24,808 bases of DNA from Propionibacterium sp. (GCA_022837595.1 JALHFX010000003.1:1443-26250), one strand, 5' to 3'; shown: positions 15,093 to 23,659, counted from the stretch's first letter. Notes: a model not told the origin generated them from the sequence alone. Program-made: numbers and translations.

Positions 15093-16040
15093 TCAGACGA
15101 CAGCTGCGGGCAGTTCTTCACCGGCGAAATAAGCGGTCAGGTTGTCACGCATCAGCTGCCCCATGGCCTTGCGGGTCTCAACAGTGCCGGATGCCTGGTG
15201 AGGTTGCAGCAGCACGTTCTCCAAAACAACGAAACGCGGGTTGATGTTCGGCTCACCGTCGAAAACATCCAGGCCCGCAGCACCAAGAGCACCCGACTCG
15301 AGTGCATCCAGCAGCGCTTCCTCGTCCACATTGGACGCACGCGAAACGTTGATCAGGATGCCTTCCGGCCCGACAGCCTCGATGACTTCCTGATTCACGA
15401 TGTGATGGGTTTCCGCCGAAGCGGCCAGCGTCACGAAGAAGATGTCGGAGCGCTCGGCCAATGCCACCGGATCGGCCACGAACTCCCAATCCGGCGCGTA
15501 ATCCTTGGCGGAGACGTCACTGTAGGCGATGTCCATATCGAAGGCCGCCAGTCGCTTGGCGACCTCAAACCCGATACGTCCAAGACCCAGGACGCCGGCC
15601 TTTTTGCCGGTGACTTTACGCTGTAGCGGATAGAGACCGTGCTTGGCCCAGTTGCCGCTGCGAGCCCAAGCCTCGCCGCCGACGACACCGCGCGACACCG
15701 CGAGCGCCATGGCCACCCCGAGATCGGCCACATCTTCGGTGAGGACACCGGGGGTATTGGTGACCCGGATACCGCGGGCCCGAGCGGCGTCCAGATCGAC
15801 CGCATCGAACCCAACCCCGTAGATAGAGATGATCTCCAAATTGGGCAGTGCCGCGATCAACTCCGCATCGGCACCGAGTTCGCCGCGGGTTGCGATGGCA
15901 CGAATATTCGGGCCGACCTCAGCCAGCAGCGCAGCCTTGTCGTCAGCCTCGAAATACTTGTGCACCACGAATGCCTCTTCCAAGGGCACTTGATCCCATT
16001 CGGGATAGGGGCCGATCTGCAGGAGTTCAGGTTTGCTCAT
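15093..16040 (-). CDS. D-isomer-specific 2-hydroxyacid dehydrogenase
   Basis: The 315-residue product is an NAD(P)-dependent D-2-hydroxyacid dehydrogenase, close in style to glyoxylate/hydroxypyruvate reductases. The Rossmann loop is GVLGLGRIGFEVAKRL (149-164). The catalytic triad is visible: R234 in NVSRASNVDEEAL, E263 in DVFDGEPNIN and H281 in LQPHQASGT. The substrate loop is IYGVGFDAVDLDAARARG (73-90). The start ATG 16040 has an excellent GGAGGATCA ribosome binding site. A 14-base palindrome lies 19 bases upstream. The gene is convergent with argG and divergent from the sirtuin gene. Glyoxylate, hydroxypyruvate or a phenylpyruvate-like acid are all possible substrates; sequence alone does not choose. 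Confidence 0.88.
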   Translation of the reverse strand: MSKPELLQIGPYPEWDQVPLEEAFVVHKYFEADDKAALLAEVGPNIRAIATRGELGADAELIAALPNLEIISIYGVGFDAVDLDAARARGIRVTNTPGVLTEDVADLGVAMALAVSRGVVGGEAWARSGNWAKHGLYPLQRKVTGKKAGVLGLGRIGFEVAKRLAAFDMDIAYSDVSAKDYAPDWEFVADPVALAERSDIFFVTLAASAETHHIVNQEVIEAVGPEGILINVSRASNVDEEALLDALESGALGAAGLDVFDGEPNINPRFVVLENVLLQPHQASGTVETRKAMGQLMRDNLTAYFAGEELPAAVV

Positions 16041-16058
16041 TGATCCTCCGAAAGCTCA

Positions 16059-16072
16059 GACGCCGCGGCGTC
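16059..16072. promoter_or_regulatory. 14-bp perfect palindrome upstream of the dehydrogenase gene
   Basis: GACGCCGCGGCGTC is a perfect palindrome 19 bases before the dehydrogenase ATG and just upstream of its ribosome binding site. It may be an operator or a 5' UTR hairpin. No regulator is identified. Confidence 0.3.
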
Positions 16073-16266
16073 AGGACGTCCCTGGTAGCGCTGGCGGCAA
16101 GACGAATTGTTCGCACCTAAACTTATCCTGCTCGCAGCACCCACGCACCGTTGTTGCGCCACTTGCCAAGCCTGCTCCGCACGAGGGCAGCCGGGATTGA
16201 ACTGTTGCTACCGATCGAACCTGACCCGAGCACCGGCTTCATCACACGGCTACTAGATTGCTTGGT

Positions 16267-17031
<765 letters not shown>

Positions 17032-17054
17032 TGCAATCCCACTAGCTGACCCGC

Positions 17055-17159
17055 TGCTGCTGTAAGATTTCAGTGTCTGCTGAAGCAGCACGATCTCCTC
17101 ACTGAGAACTCCGCACAACTACTCGCCGCTGAGTAGTTGTACTCAGCGGCGCCTGAGTA
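17055..17159 (+). promoter_or_regulatory. Structured leader with mutually exclusive hairpins upstream of the WhiB gene
   Basis: Three overlapping stems can form. Stem A pairs ACAACTACTC (17115-17124) with GAGTAGTTGT (17131-17140). Stem B pairs CGCCGCTGAGTA (17124-17135) with TACTCAGCGGCG (17140-17151) around a GTTG loop. Stem C pairs TACTCAG (17140-17146) with CTGAGTA (17153-17159). All are perfect, and A, B and C compete for shared bases, as in an attenuator. Upstream, TGCTGCT (17055-17061) pairs with AGCAGCA (17084-17090). TAAGAT (17063-17068) could be a -10 element. Seen as DNA, CTGAGTA recurs in alternating orientation, so a multi-site operator is the alternative, as is a terminator for the sirtuin gene. 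Confidence 0.5.
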
Positions 17160-17280
17160 TCCGGTCCCAGGCCGAAAACCAGTAGCTGCACCCTGTCAAC
17201 CGATCGCGCTTTCCTGGAAGCCTGATTACACCGTGAACCGCTGGTACTCCCCAACCGGCGCGGTGACTGAGAGGGCCCAG

Positions 17281-17853
17281 ATGATGACCACCGATACCCT
17301 CGACCGGCTGCTCCCCTGTGCCGAGAATGACGATCTCTTCCAGAACCCACTGCTTGAAGATCCCAGCACAGCACAGACTGCTGCCGAGCGCCGCAACCAA
17401 GCCGCCCTGATGCGCAAAGCCGAGGGTCTCTGCCTTGGCTGCCCGTTGTTGATCGACTGTCTCTACCGAGCAGTCATCGAACACGATGTCGCCGGATACT
17501 GCGCCGGCACAACGGCGCGGCAGCGCCAGGAGATGCGAAGGATCCTCGGTATCCACGTCGATCCGGAGAACTTCGATGGCTTCGCCGGGGCCACACCTTC
17601 GCGCCAGGTCAATCACGACGAGGTGCTGCGGCTCCGTCGCTGCGACCCCACAGCCTCACTGGACTCCATCGCTCAGCAGCTGGGCTGCTCGCTGTCGACC
17701 GTGAAACGTCACCTGCGCAAAGCCCGTCGGGGCGAACAGGTCGGGCAGCCCAAGGTGAAGCGAATAGCGCCTAGCGTCGAACAGGTAATCGCCGCGTATC
17801 GACAGGTCACCGTCGGGAAGGTCATCGAGCACGCAGGGGACGAGGCCGCATAA
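17281..17853 (+). CDS. WhiB-like iron-sulfur regulator with C-terminal helix-turn-helix
   Basis: WhiB-like proteins are actinobacterial regulators that hold a [4Fe-4S] cluster on four cysteines and usually act through the main sigma factor. The 190-residue product has C13 in LPCAEND, then C51, C54 and C60 in GLCLGCPLLIDC. The 37 residues between the first and second Cys exceed the usual 14-22. The glycine-rich turn reads AGYCAGTTARQR instead of the common GVWGG form and adds a fifth Cys (C74). The C-terminus has a helix-turn-helix-like segment, SIAQQLGCSLSTVKRHL (about 128-144), not present in most WhiB proteins. ATG 17281 follows GAGAGGG by a few bases; the frame extends to 17137 without support. 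The leader upstream is highly structured. Confidence 0.85.
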   Translation: MMTTDTLDRLLPCAENDDLFQNPLLEDPSTAQTAAERRNQAALMRKAEGLCLGCPLLIDCLYRAVIEHDVAGYCAGTTARQRQEMRRILGIHVDPENFDGFAGATPSRQVNHDEVLRLRRCDPTASLDSIAQQLGCSLSTVKRHLRKARRGEQVGQPKVKRIAPSVEQVIAAYRQVTVGKVIEHAGDEAA

Positions 17854-17990
17854 GACCACGAACGGTCGTTGCGTGATCGTCCTCCGATCAGCGGCTAGCC
17901 CGGTTGAGCTGTCACCGTAAGATCGGGCACGTTGATCATCTGAGCGAAGCCGAGCAGACGGCAGACGTTCCGATCCGGAGGAGAGTGTCG

Positions 17991-18695
17991 GTGCCCACCA
18001 AGCAGCCCACCCGCGCCAGGTTCACCTGGGCAGTACCAGCAACAATCATCGTCTTGGCAGGCCTACTCATTCTCATCGTCATCGGGATCGGTAGTGGAAA
18101 CCCCGAAGCCGATCCCGCACAGGCCACATCGAGCGCCGAGATCGACTTGACGACGGTCGAGCTGCGCAACGAGGCAGATCTGATGGCTGCCGGCCCGGTG
18201 GACGCCCCAGTCGGGCTGGTGGTCTTTTCCGATTACCAGTGCCCCTACTGCGCTCAATGGAATGAGGAGACTCTGCCGTTGATGATGGCCCATGCCGAAT
18301 CCGGCGATCTGAGAATCGAATGGCGCGATGTCAACGTCTTCGGAGCCGACTCCGCGCGAGCGTCGCGCGCCTCCTATGCGGCCGCTCTGCAGGGCAAGTT
18401 CTGGGAATATCACAACGCTCTGTTCCCCGATGGTCACACGCTCAACGAGACCGGGCTGAGCAACGAAGCACTGATCAGCTTGGCCACGGAGCTGGGCCTC
18501 GACGCCGAGCAGTTCACCGCAGATCTCAACTCCGAGTCGACCTATGAACAGATCAATACCAATCAGCAACTCGGGCTATCGCTAGGGGCGTACTCCACTC
18601 CGGCTTTCATCCTCGGAGGGCAGCCCATCATGGGGGCTCAGCCCTCGGGCGTCTTCGAACAGACCTTACAAGCCGCGCTGGCCAACACGAAGTAG
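17991..18695 (+). CDS. Membrane-anchored DsbA-family thioredoxin-fold protein
   Basis: The 234-residue product has a short basic N-terminus, one membrane anchor (about residues 12-34), a linker and a DsbA-like domain facing outward. The redox motif C84-P-Y-C87 lies in FSDYQCPYCAQW, and the cis-proline is P204 in YSTPAF. Such proteins oxidise, isomerise or reduce cysteines in exported proteins. GTG 17991 follows GGAGGAG by 7 bases; the frame remains open to 17904 with no better signal. It is followed after 18 bases by ccdA, so the pair probably moves electrons between cytoplasm and cell surface. A role as the reductive partner of CcdA is inferred from adjacency; an oxidative role, with VKOR or DsbB elsewhere, is possible. 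Confidence 0.88.
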   Translation: MPTKQPTRARFTWAVPATIIVLAGLLILIVIGIGSGNPEADPAQATSSAEIDLTTVELRNEADLMAAGPVDAPVGLVVFSDYQCPYCAQWNEETLPLMMAHAESGDLRIEWRDVNVFGADSARASRASYAAALQGKFWEYHNALFPDGHTLNETGLSNEALISLATELGLDAEQFTADLNSESTYEQINTNQQLGLSLGAYSTPAFILGGQPIMGAQPSGVFEQTLQAALANTK

Positions 18696-18713
18696 CCGCC
18701 CGCCGCACGACTC

Positions 18714-19541
18714 ATGGATATCGGATTGGTCAGTGCCGTTGCGGGCGGCACCCTCGCACTGCTCAGCCCCTGTGCAGCACTGCTGCTACCGGCTTTCTTT
18801 GCGTCCACTATTGGTACCGGTCCACGCCTGTTATTGCACAGCGCCATCTTCTACCTCGGACTACTCACCGTTCTGGTGCCGTTGGGTATCGGAGCAGGCG
18901 CACTAGGTTCGCTGTTCATGCTGCACCGGCAACTGATCGTGTTGGTCGCGTCCATCGTCCTCGTCGTGCTGGGCATCGCACAAGTACTGGGATTCGGTTT
19001 CGACCCCGGCCGACTATTGCCCGGGAGCGCCAACCTGAGTACCCGGGCGGCCTCGAAAACCGGGATCGCGAAGACCTTTCTGCTCGGAGCCTCGTCCGGG
19101 GTATCAGGGTTCTGCGCCGGCCCGATCCTCGGTGCCGTGCTCACGTTGGCCGCAACTCGCGGCGACACGATCTCTGCAGCGATACTCCTGGCTGCTTACG
19201 GGCTCGGCATGGTGCTACCCCTGCTGATCGTGGCCGCCATCTGGCAGCGACTCGGCGTCCGCGGTCAGCAGATGCTCCGGGGGCGCACTTTCACTTTTCT
19301 CGGGCGGCGCTTCCACACCACCAGTGTGATCACCGGACTCCTGATCATCGGAGTGGGGATTGTCTTTTGGACAACCAATGGCCTGGTCACCGCACCAGAG
19401 TTGGTTCCGCTGGAAACCCAGATTTGGTTGCAGCAGCGAGCCGCCCGCTTGGCGAATCCAGTGCTTGACGTTGTCGCGGTGGTAATACCCGCAGCGCTGC
19501 TGCTGGTGATTTGGGCGAGACGCCGGGCGCCCGTCGGCTGA
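18714..19541 (+). CDS. CcdA-like thiol-disulfide membrane transporter
   Basis: CcdA carries reducing power from cytoplasmic thioredoxin across the membrane to outside thiol proteins. The 275-residue product has at least six hydrophobic segments. Both conserved cysteines of the family are present: C20 in LLSPCAALLLPAF and C134 in GVSGFCAGPILGA. They sit in the first and fourth spans, as expected. No ribosome binding site is visible before ATG 18714; 18 bases from the stop of the DsbA-like gene, it is likely read by coupled translation. No ResB/ResC cytochrome c assembly genes lie beside it, so the partner here is probably the DsbA-like protein. The C-terminal 80 residues, with one more span, extend beyond the minimal CcdA of about 190-240 residues. 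Confidence 0.88.
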   Translation: MDIGLVSAVAGGTLALLSPCAALLLPAFFASTIGTGPRLLLHSAIFYLGLLTVLVPLGIGAGALGSLFMLHRQLIVLVASIVLVVLGIAQVLGFGFDPGRLLPGSANLSTRAASKTGIAKTFLLGASSGVSGFCAGPILGAVLTLAATRGDTISAAILLAAYGLGMVLPLLIVAAIWQRLGVRGQQMLRGRTFTFLGRRFHTTSVITGLLIIGVGIVFWTTNGLVTAPELVPLETQIWLQQRAARLANPVLDVVAVVIPAALLLVIWARRRAPVG

Positions 19542-19581
19542 AGCCTGGGCCCTCAACCACCACCCGCTGAGATGTCCGGGG

Positions 19582-20238
19582 CTAGGCGTTGGCCAGGACC
19601 AGCTCGACTGCTGCCACGAACGAATCAGCAGAATAGGTGGGTTCTGGTAGATCAGCCGGGTAGTCACGTCCTCGGCGAAGCCAGACCGAGTTCAGGCCCG
19701 CAGCGACCGCGCCGCAAATATCTGCTTTCGCAGAGTCGCCGATCATCCAGCCATCGTCCAGATTGTGACCTGCGGCGCGGGCCGCGATCCGAAAGATCTC
19801 AGGGTCGGGCTTCGCGACCCCGACGGCCTCGCTGATTACCATGCCGCCGATGTGATCGGCCAGTCCCAGCTTCGCCACCTTGGCCTCCTGCTGCGGCACA
19901 CGTCCGTTCGTCACGATGAACGGTTCGAATCCAGCGGCTCGAGCAGCATCCAAAGCTTCGGTAATACCAGCGGTCGGTTGCAGCTCGTCCAGGGTTCCTG
20001 CTCGCATGACTGCAATGATCTCGGCTTGCTCGGATGCGTCGAGGCCAAGCAACGCCGCGAAACCCGCAGCTGCCTGCGGCTTGGGCAGTAAGCCATCACC
20101 GTCGGCGATGATCATCGCTTCGATCATCTCGTTGTCGGCTCTGCCGTAGCGATTTGTCAGATAGTTCGCAGCCCATCGCCGAAATGAGGACGCGCGATCA
20201 GAAATCGTGTTGTCGAGGTCGACGAAGAGCATCGGCAT
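19582..20238 (-). CDS. HAD-family hydrolase (probable phosphatase)
   Basis: The 218-residue product has all four haloacid dehalogenase motifs. These are FVDLDNTISD with nucleophile D7 and acid D9, the Thr/Ser motif IVTNGR, the lysine in GVAKPDPEIF, and MIGDSAKADICGA with the metal-binding aspartates. A helical cap sits between motifs I and II, as in the YjjG/Gph style of phosphatases. The substrate is unknown, with a sugar phosphate or nucleotide the commonest choices. Possible starts are GTG 20244, ATG 20238 and ATG 20232. TAGACT (20250 to 20245 on the minus strand) is 6 bases from ATG 20238, and no ribosome binding site exists, so a leaderless start at 20238 is my choice. It is divergent from malQ and convergent with ccdA. 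Confidence 0.85.
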   Translation of the reverse strand: MPMLFVDLDNTISDRASSFRRWAANYLTNRYGRADNEMIEAMIIADGDGLLPKPQAAAGFAALLGLDASEQAEIIAVMRAGTLDELQPTAGITEALDAARAAGFEPFIVTNGRVPQQEAKVAKLGLADHIGGMVISEAVGVAKPDPEIFRIAARAAGHNLDDGWMIGDSAKADICGAVAAGLNSVWLRRGRDYPADLPEPTYSADSFVAAVELVLANA

Positions 20239-20244
20239 GTGCAC

Positions 20245-20250
20245 AGTCTA
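20245..20250 (-). promoter_or_regulatory. Candidate -10 element of the HAD gene
   Basis: On the minus strand, TAGACT lies 6 bases before ATG 20238. That would place the transcript start at or next to the start codon, as in leaderless actinobacterial genes. No convincing -35 is visible. Confidence 0.3.
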
Positions 20251-20358
20251 AGGAAAATTAAGGATCGCAGTGTCCGCAAGGCGAGGTGCGCTGCTGGATC
20301 CTCCGATCACGCGGCACAATGGTCAACAGTCCTCCGTCAAGCGAAAGACCTGGAGATC

Positions 20359-22251
20359 GTGAGCACATTGACTGAAACAGGTGTCACCACCGGCGCGAAC
20401 CGCGAAGCACTCATCGCTAAGCTGGCGCCGTTGGGTATTTCCTTCGGCTATCAGAGCACCTCCGGTGAATGGGTAGACACTCCCACCAAAACCCTCCAGA
20501 TGGTCGACGACAGCTTTCCGGATACTGGAGATCTAGCCGGTACCGGCGCGCCCATCATCTGCACCCCGGGGCGGTGGCATCCGGATTTGTTCGGCACGCT
20601 CATTCTTGAGGACGGGTTCAATATCCAGGTGCATGGGATCGTCGATGTCCCCGGGTATCACATTCTCTACACCAGACAAGGAGTGCGCCGCTTCGTGCTG
20701 GCAGCACCCGAGCATCTGAAGGTCCCCAAGCGAGGTTGGGGCTGGCAGATCCAGCTCTATGCCACTCGCACCCGCCGGTCTTGGGGCATCGGCGATTTCC
20801 GCGACCTCGGGCTGATCTGTCGGCTGGCGGCATCGCAGGGCGCTGCCTGTGTTCAGGTCTCGCCTGTGCATGCGATCGCGCCGCTTGATTCTCCGCAGCC
20901 TTCCCCGTATTCGCCGGCCTCCCGGCTCTTCCTCAACCTGCTGCACGTGGCTCCAGGCCGAGCATTCGGATCCGAGCGGGTCGATCTTTCCGATCTGGAT
21001 GCGAAAGGTCGTGCTCTCAACAACGAACGTCTCATTGATCGCGACAAGATCTGGGCGCTGAAGCTCGAGGCCCTGGAGCGGATCTTTGACAAGGTCAAGG
21101 ACGAGCGCAATGTCGAGTTCGATGTCTGGTGCGACCATCATGGTCAGCAGCTGCAGCTCTTCGCCGTCTGGTCGGTGATTGCCGAGACCCAGAAGAATAG
21201 CGACTGGCGTAACTGGCCCGAAAAACTGCGTCGCCCGGATTCGCCAGGTGTCACTGAATTCGCGCGTGAACACGCTGATCGGGTCCGATTCCACGTCTGG
21301 GCCCAGTGGGTGGCCTCGGTGCAGTATCAGGAGGCCTGCAGTTTCGGGGTCGACGTTATCGCCGACCTCGCTGTGGGATTCGACGCAGGTAGCGCGGACG
21401 CCTGGGCCTTCCAGGATCTGCTCAACTTCAACTTCGAGATCGGCGCACCGCCGGATTCGCACAATACGGAGGGCCAGCGCTGGGGGTTGCCGCCGTTCAA
21501 CCCACAGTCGATGGTGCAGGACGACTTCGCTCCATTCATCGAGATGGTTCAGGCGGCCCTCGCTTACGCCGGCAGCCTCCGGATGGACCACGTCATGCAA
21601 CTCTGGCGTCTCTATTGGGTTCCAGTCTCCGGCGGCGCCGCCGACGGCGTCTACGTCTACTATCCTGTGGACGCTCTGCTGGCGATCCTACGAATCGAGG
21701 CCATGCGTGCCGATGCCTGGATCGTTGGCGAGGATATGGGCACTGTCGCCGCTGGCGTGCGTGAGACGATGGCCGACATCGGCATGTTGGGTAACCGCTC
21801 AGGGATGCGTACACCGATCGACGATTTCCCGATACTCGGTGTGGGCACCAGCTCGACGCACGATCAGGTGAGCGTTGCTGGGCTGCTGACCGGCAGCGAC
21901 GTCGCCGATCTGAAACGAATCGGCAAGAACGCAGATTGGACGCAAATCGAGCACACCCGCCGCACACTGGCGGAGCTGGCTTATATCGATCCTGAGCGTG
22001 ACCCCGCGGGGATGACTGCCGACGATATCAAGGCAGCCGTGATGGCGCGTTACCGGCTGTTGTCGAATGCCGATTCGATCATGATCGTGGTGAACATTGA
22101 CGACGCAGCGATGGTCGCCGAGCGTCCGAATATGCCCGGAACCGTCGACACCTACCCGAACTGGCGGATCGCGTTGCCCGGTTTCGTGGACGACATCATG
22201 ACCTCTCCGCTGTCAAGCGATCTGGTTCGGTTGATGCACGAGAGCCGCTGA
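20359..22251 (+). CDS. malQ: 4-alpha-glucanotransferase (amylomaltase, GH77)
   Basis: MalQ moves alpha-1,4-glucan segments between maltodextrins, releasing glucose, in glycogen and maltodextrin use. The product is 630 residues. The family marks are SPYSPASRLFLNLLHV (the acceptor-site loop, SPYSPxSR), IADLAVGFDAGSADAW and the three GH77 acids. I read these acids as nucleophile D410 in LRMDHVMQLW, acid/base E458 in IVGEDMGTV and D502 in SSTHDQVSVAGL. An N-terminal beta domain of about 110 residues is typical of actinobacterial MalQ. GTG 20359 follows GGAG by three bases, which is short; TTG 20368 is an alternative. The open frame runs further up to 20239 without support. A very strong hairpin lies just after the stop. 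No other glycogen gene is in the window. Confidence 0.93.
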   Translation: MSTLTETGVTTGANREALIAKLAPLGISFGYQSTSGEWVDTPTKTLQMVDDSFPDTGDLAGTGAPIICTPGRWHPDLFGTLILEDGFNIQVHGIVDVPGYHILYTRQGVRRFVLAAPEHLKVPKRGWGWQIQLYATRTRRSWGIGDFRDLGLICRLAASQGAACVQVSPVHAIAPLDSPQPSPYSPASRLFLNLLHVAPGRAFGSERVDLSDLDAKGRALNNERLIDRDKIWALKLEALERIFDKVKDERNVEFDVWCDHHGQQLQLFAVWSVIAETQKNSDWRNWPEKLRRPDSPGVTEFAREHADRVRFHVWAQWVASVQYQEACSFGVDVIADLAVGFDAGSADAWAFQDLLNFNFEIGAPPDSHNTEGQRWGLPPFNPQSMVQDDFAPFIEMVQAALAYAGSLRMDHVMQLWRLYWVPVSGGAADGVYVYYPVDALLAILRIEAMRADAWIVGEDMGTVAAGVRETMADIGMLGNRSGMRTPIDDFPILGVGTSSTHDQVSVAGLLTGSDVADLKRIGKNADWTQIEHTRRTLAELAYIDPERDPAGMTADDIKAAVMARYRLLSNADSIMIVVNIDDAAMVAERPNMPGTVDTYPNWRIALPGFVDDIMTSPLSSDLVRLMHESR

Positions 22252-22262
22252 GCCGCACAAAG

Positions 22263-22324
22263 GCTGAGCCTGGTTCCGCCGATTTCCCGCTGCTGCGCGG
22301 ACCATCGGCGGCTCCAGGCTCAGC
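22263..22324. terminator. Strong bidirectional hairpin after malQ
   Basis: The 21-nt arms at 22263-22283 and 22304-22324 pair at 19 positions (GCTGAGCCTGG, a 2-base mismatch, then CCGCCGAT). The loop is 20 bases. It lies between malQ and the convergent flavin-reductase-like gene and overlaps the last bases of the latter. No T-run follows. The loop side holds the second copy of the 25-nt repeat also found at 7902. Confidence 0.65.
22275..22299. repeat. 25-nt dispersed repeat, copy 2
   Basis: This segment matches 7902-7926 at 23 of 25 positions and shares the core TTTCCCGCTGCTG. Here it forms part of the left arm and the loop of the malQ 3' hairpin. Both copies sit in the 3' flank of a plus-strand gene. 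Confidence 0.5.
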
Positions 22325-22829
22325 GATAGCGGCCTTTCCGGTGCTCCAAGGCAACAACCCCTTCGTCGATTTTGATCCAGTCGAGTGCAGCACGCACGAG
22401 GAGGCCCCAGCCACTGTGTTCTGGCTTCTCGGTGAGCAGGCTTACCCCGGCCCATGCGGCAGCGCCCCTCAGCAGCGGTCCGTGGCTTGAGGTCTGCCAT
22501 TCCCCGCTCCTGAAAGGGCCTCCGGGTGATGGTGCCACGCGCGCAAAGGCATCGGAGATCTGCCCCTGACCGGCACCAAGAACATTCACCGTGGCGACTC
22601 GGGTCACACGAAATAGGTCCCACCAATCGCAGTCCTCATCGACCAGCGCGACGAGTTCCGGCGGCTCCCCGTCGGCCACCAAGATCGACGAGATGGTCCA
22701 GCCATCACGCTCGGTCCCCGAGCTGCTGGTCCAGATGCTCACCGGCGCAGGGAGCAGGCCGCGGAGCCTGCGCGCCAGCCCGCGACGCTCCGGGGCCGGC
22801 AGGAACGGGTGCGTGTCGTGAATCGTCAT
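22320..22829 (-). CDS. Flavin reductase-like FMN-binding protein
   Basis: The 169-residue product resembles the flavin-reductase-like split-barrel family. Its N-terminus (PAPERRGLARRLRGLLPAPV, about residues 11-30) and the strand SIWTSSSGTERDGWTISS, with the flavin-loop Thr/Ser residues, are typical. TRVATVNVLGAGQGQISDAF (about 75-94) is the conserved middle part. These proteins bind FMN and may reduce free flavin for a partner oxygenase or act as a stand-alone oxidoreductase; no partner is next to it. ATG 22829 has only a weak GGTGA before it, and TTTAGA upstream may serve a near-leaderless mRNA. The gene is divergent from the PepSY lipoprotein and shares the malQ hairpin at its 3' end. Confidence 0.75.
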   Translation of the reverse strand: MTIHDTHPFLPAPERRGLARRLRGLLPAPVSIWTSSSGTERDGWTISSILVADGEPPELVALVDEDCDWWDLFRVTRVATVNVLGAGQGQISDAFARVAPSPGGPFRSGEWQTSSHGPLLRGAAAWAGVSLLTEKPEHSGWGLLVRAALDWIKIDEGVVALEHRKGRYR

Positions 22830-22915
22830 GTCACCAGTCTGTCTAAAGATGCTACTCAGAGATTTATGGGCGCGCAGATCCGATACTGGAGGTACGGATT
22901 GAAAGGAACCTCAAC

Positions 22916-23557
22916 GTGAAGCGACTTCCCAAAGCAACGAGCACCGGCGCACTCGCACTAGTGACGGCCATAGTCCTGACGATGAGCGCCTGCGGCGGTG
23001 CCGCTCCTCAGTCGTCCGACAGCCCGAGTGCTTCAGCGATTGAAAGCACCCCGAGCGGCCCGAGCCCCATGGCTTCAAGCCCAGCCCAAAGCCCGTCAGA
23101 TTCAAGTCCAAACCAAAGCCCCTCCGCTTCGAGCCCCACCTCCGCAGCTGCGATCTCAGCACTGGACGCCATCAACATCGCCGTACAACGGACCCCGGGA
23201 ATCGTGGTCGAGGTCGAAACCGAGAACTACCAGGGATCTCGGGTTTGGGAGGTCATCGTGCGCGCGAGCGACGATTCAGGCTCCAAGCTCTATATCGATC
23301 GCGCGTCCGGGAACATTGTCGATGAGAAAGCCAAGCGACTTTCCGACGAAGATCTAGAGACCCCCGCGATCTCTGCAACCGAGGCCATCACGAAAATCCA
23401 GCAGGTCGTACCGGGCACACTCACCGATCTGGAGCTGGAGACCGAGCATTCGGCACTGATCTGGGAAGCCAAGGTACGCTCTGATTCCGGTGCCCGCATT
23501 GAGGTCCACGTCGACGCGATGACTGGTGAGATCCTTAGTCAGAATGTCGACGACTGA
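22916..23557 (+). CDS. Lipoprotein with two PepSY-like domains
   Basis: The 213-residue product begins with a lipoprotein signal peptide: MKRLPK, a hydrophobic core, then the lipobox MSAC with C26 as the lipidated residue. A Ser/Pro-rich linker follows (about 28-77), built on repeats of the form SSPxQSP. Two tandem PepSY-like units follow. Each has an A-I-(D/E)-A-I-x-x-(I/A) helix followed by strands ending in a D-x-x-(S/T)-G-x-I turn (DRASGNIVDE and DAMTGEILSQ). PepSY domains often inhibit or modulate peptidases or bind near the envelope; the target is unknown. GTG 22916 follows AAAGGAA at a normal distance. It is divergent from the flavin-reductase-like gene, with 86 bases between. Confidence 0.85.
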   Translation: MKRLPKATSTGALALVTAIVLTMSACGGAAPQSSDSPSASAIESTPSGPSPMASSPAQSPSDSSPNQSPSASSPTSAAAISALDAINIAVQRTPGIVVEVETENYQGSRVWEVIVRASDDSGSKLYIDRASGNIVDEKAKRLSDEDLETPAISATEAITKIQQVVPGTLTDLELETEHSALIWEAKVRSDSGARIEVHVDAMTGEILSQNVDD

Positions 23558-23659
23558 GCGAACACCACGATCGGGCACCTGAGCTTGAGGCGTCGCCGGA
23601 GCCATACCGTTCAACCTGCGGTCCCCGCTATCGGAGTTGGTGTGGGTTACGCTTGCGCG

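Noticed and set aside
17137..17280. N-terminal extension of the WhiB protein, or a separate leader peptide
   Set aside because: The extension lies over the hairpin region, has no ribosome binding site and no regulatory codon run. ATG 17281 is better supported.
20533..21600. Minus-strand open frame of 355 codons opposite malQ
   Set aside because: It is a shadow of the GH77 reading frame; no ribosome binding site or recognisable domain.
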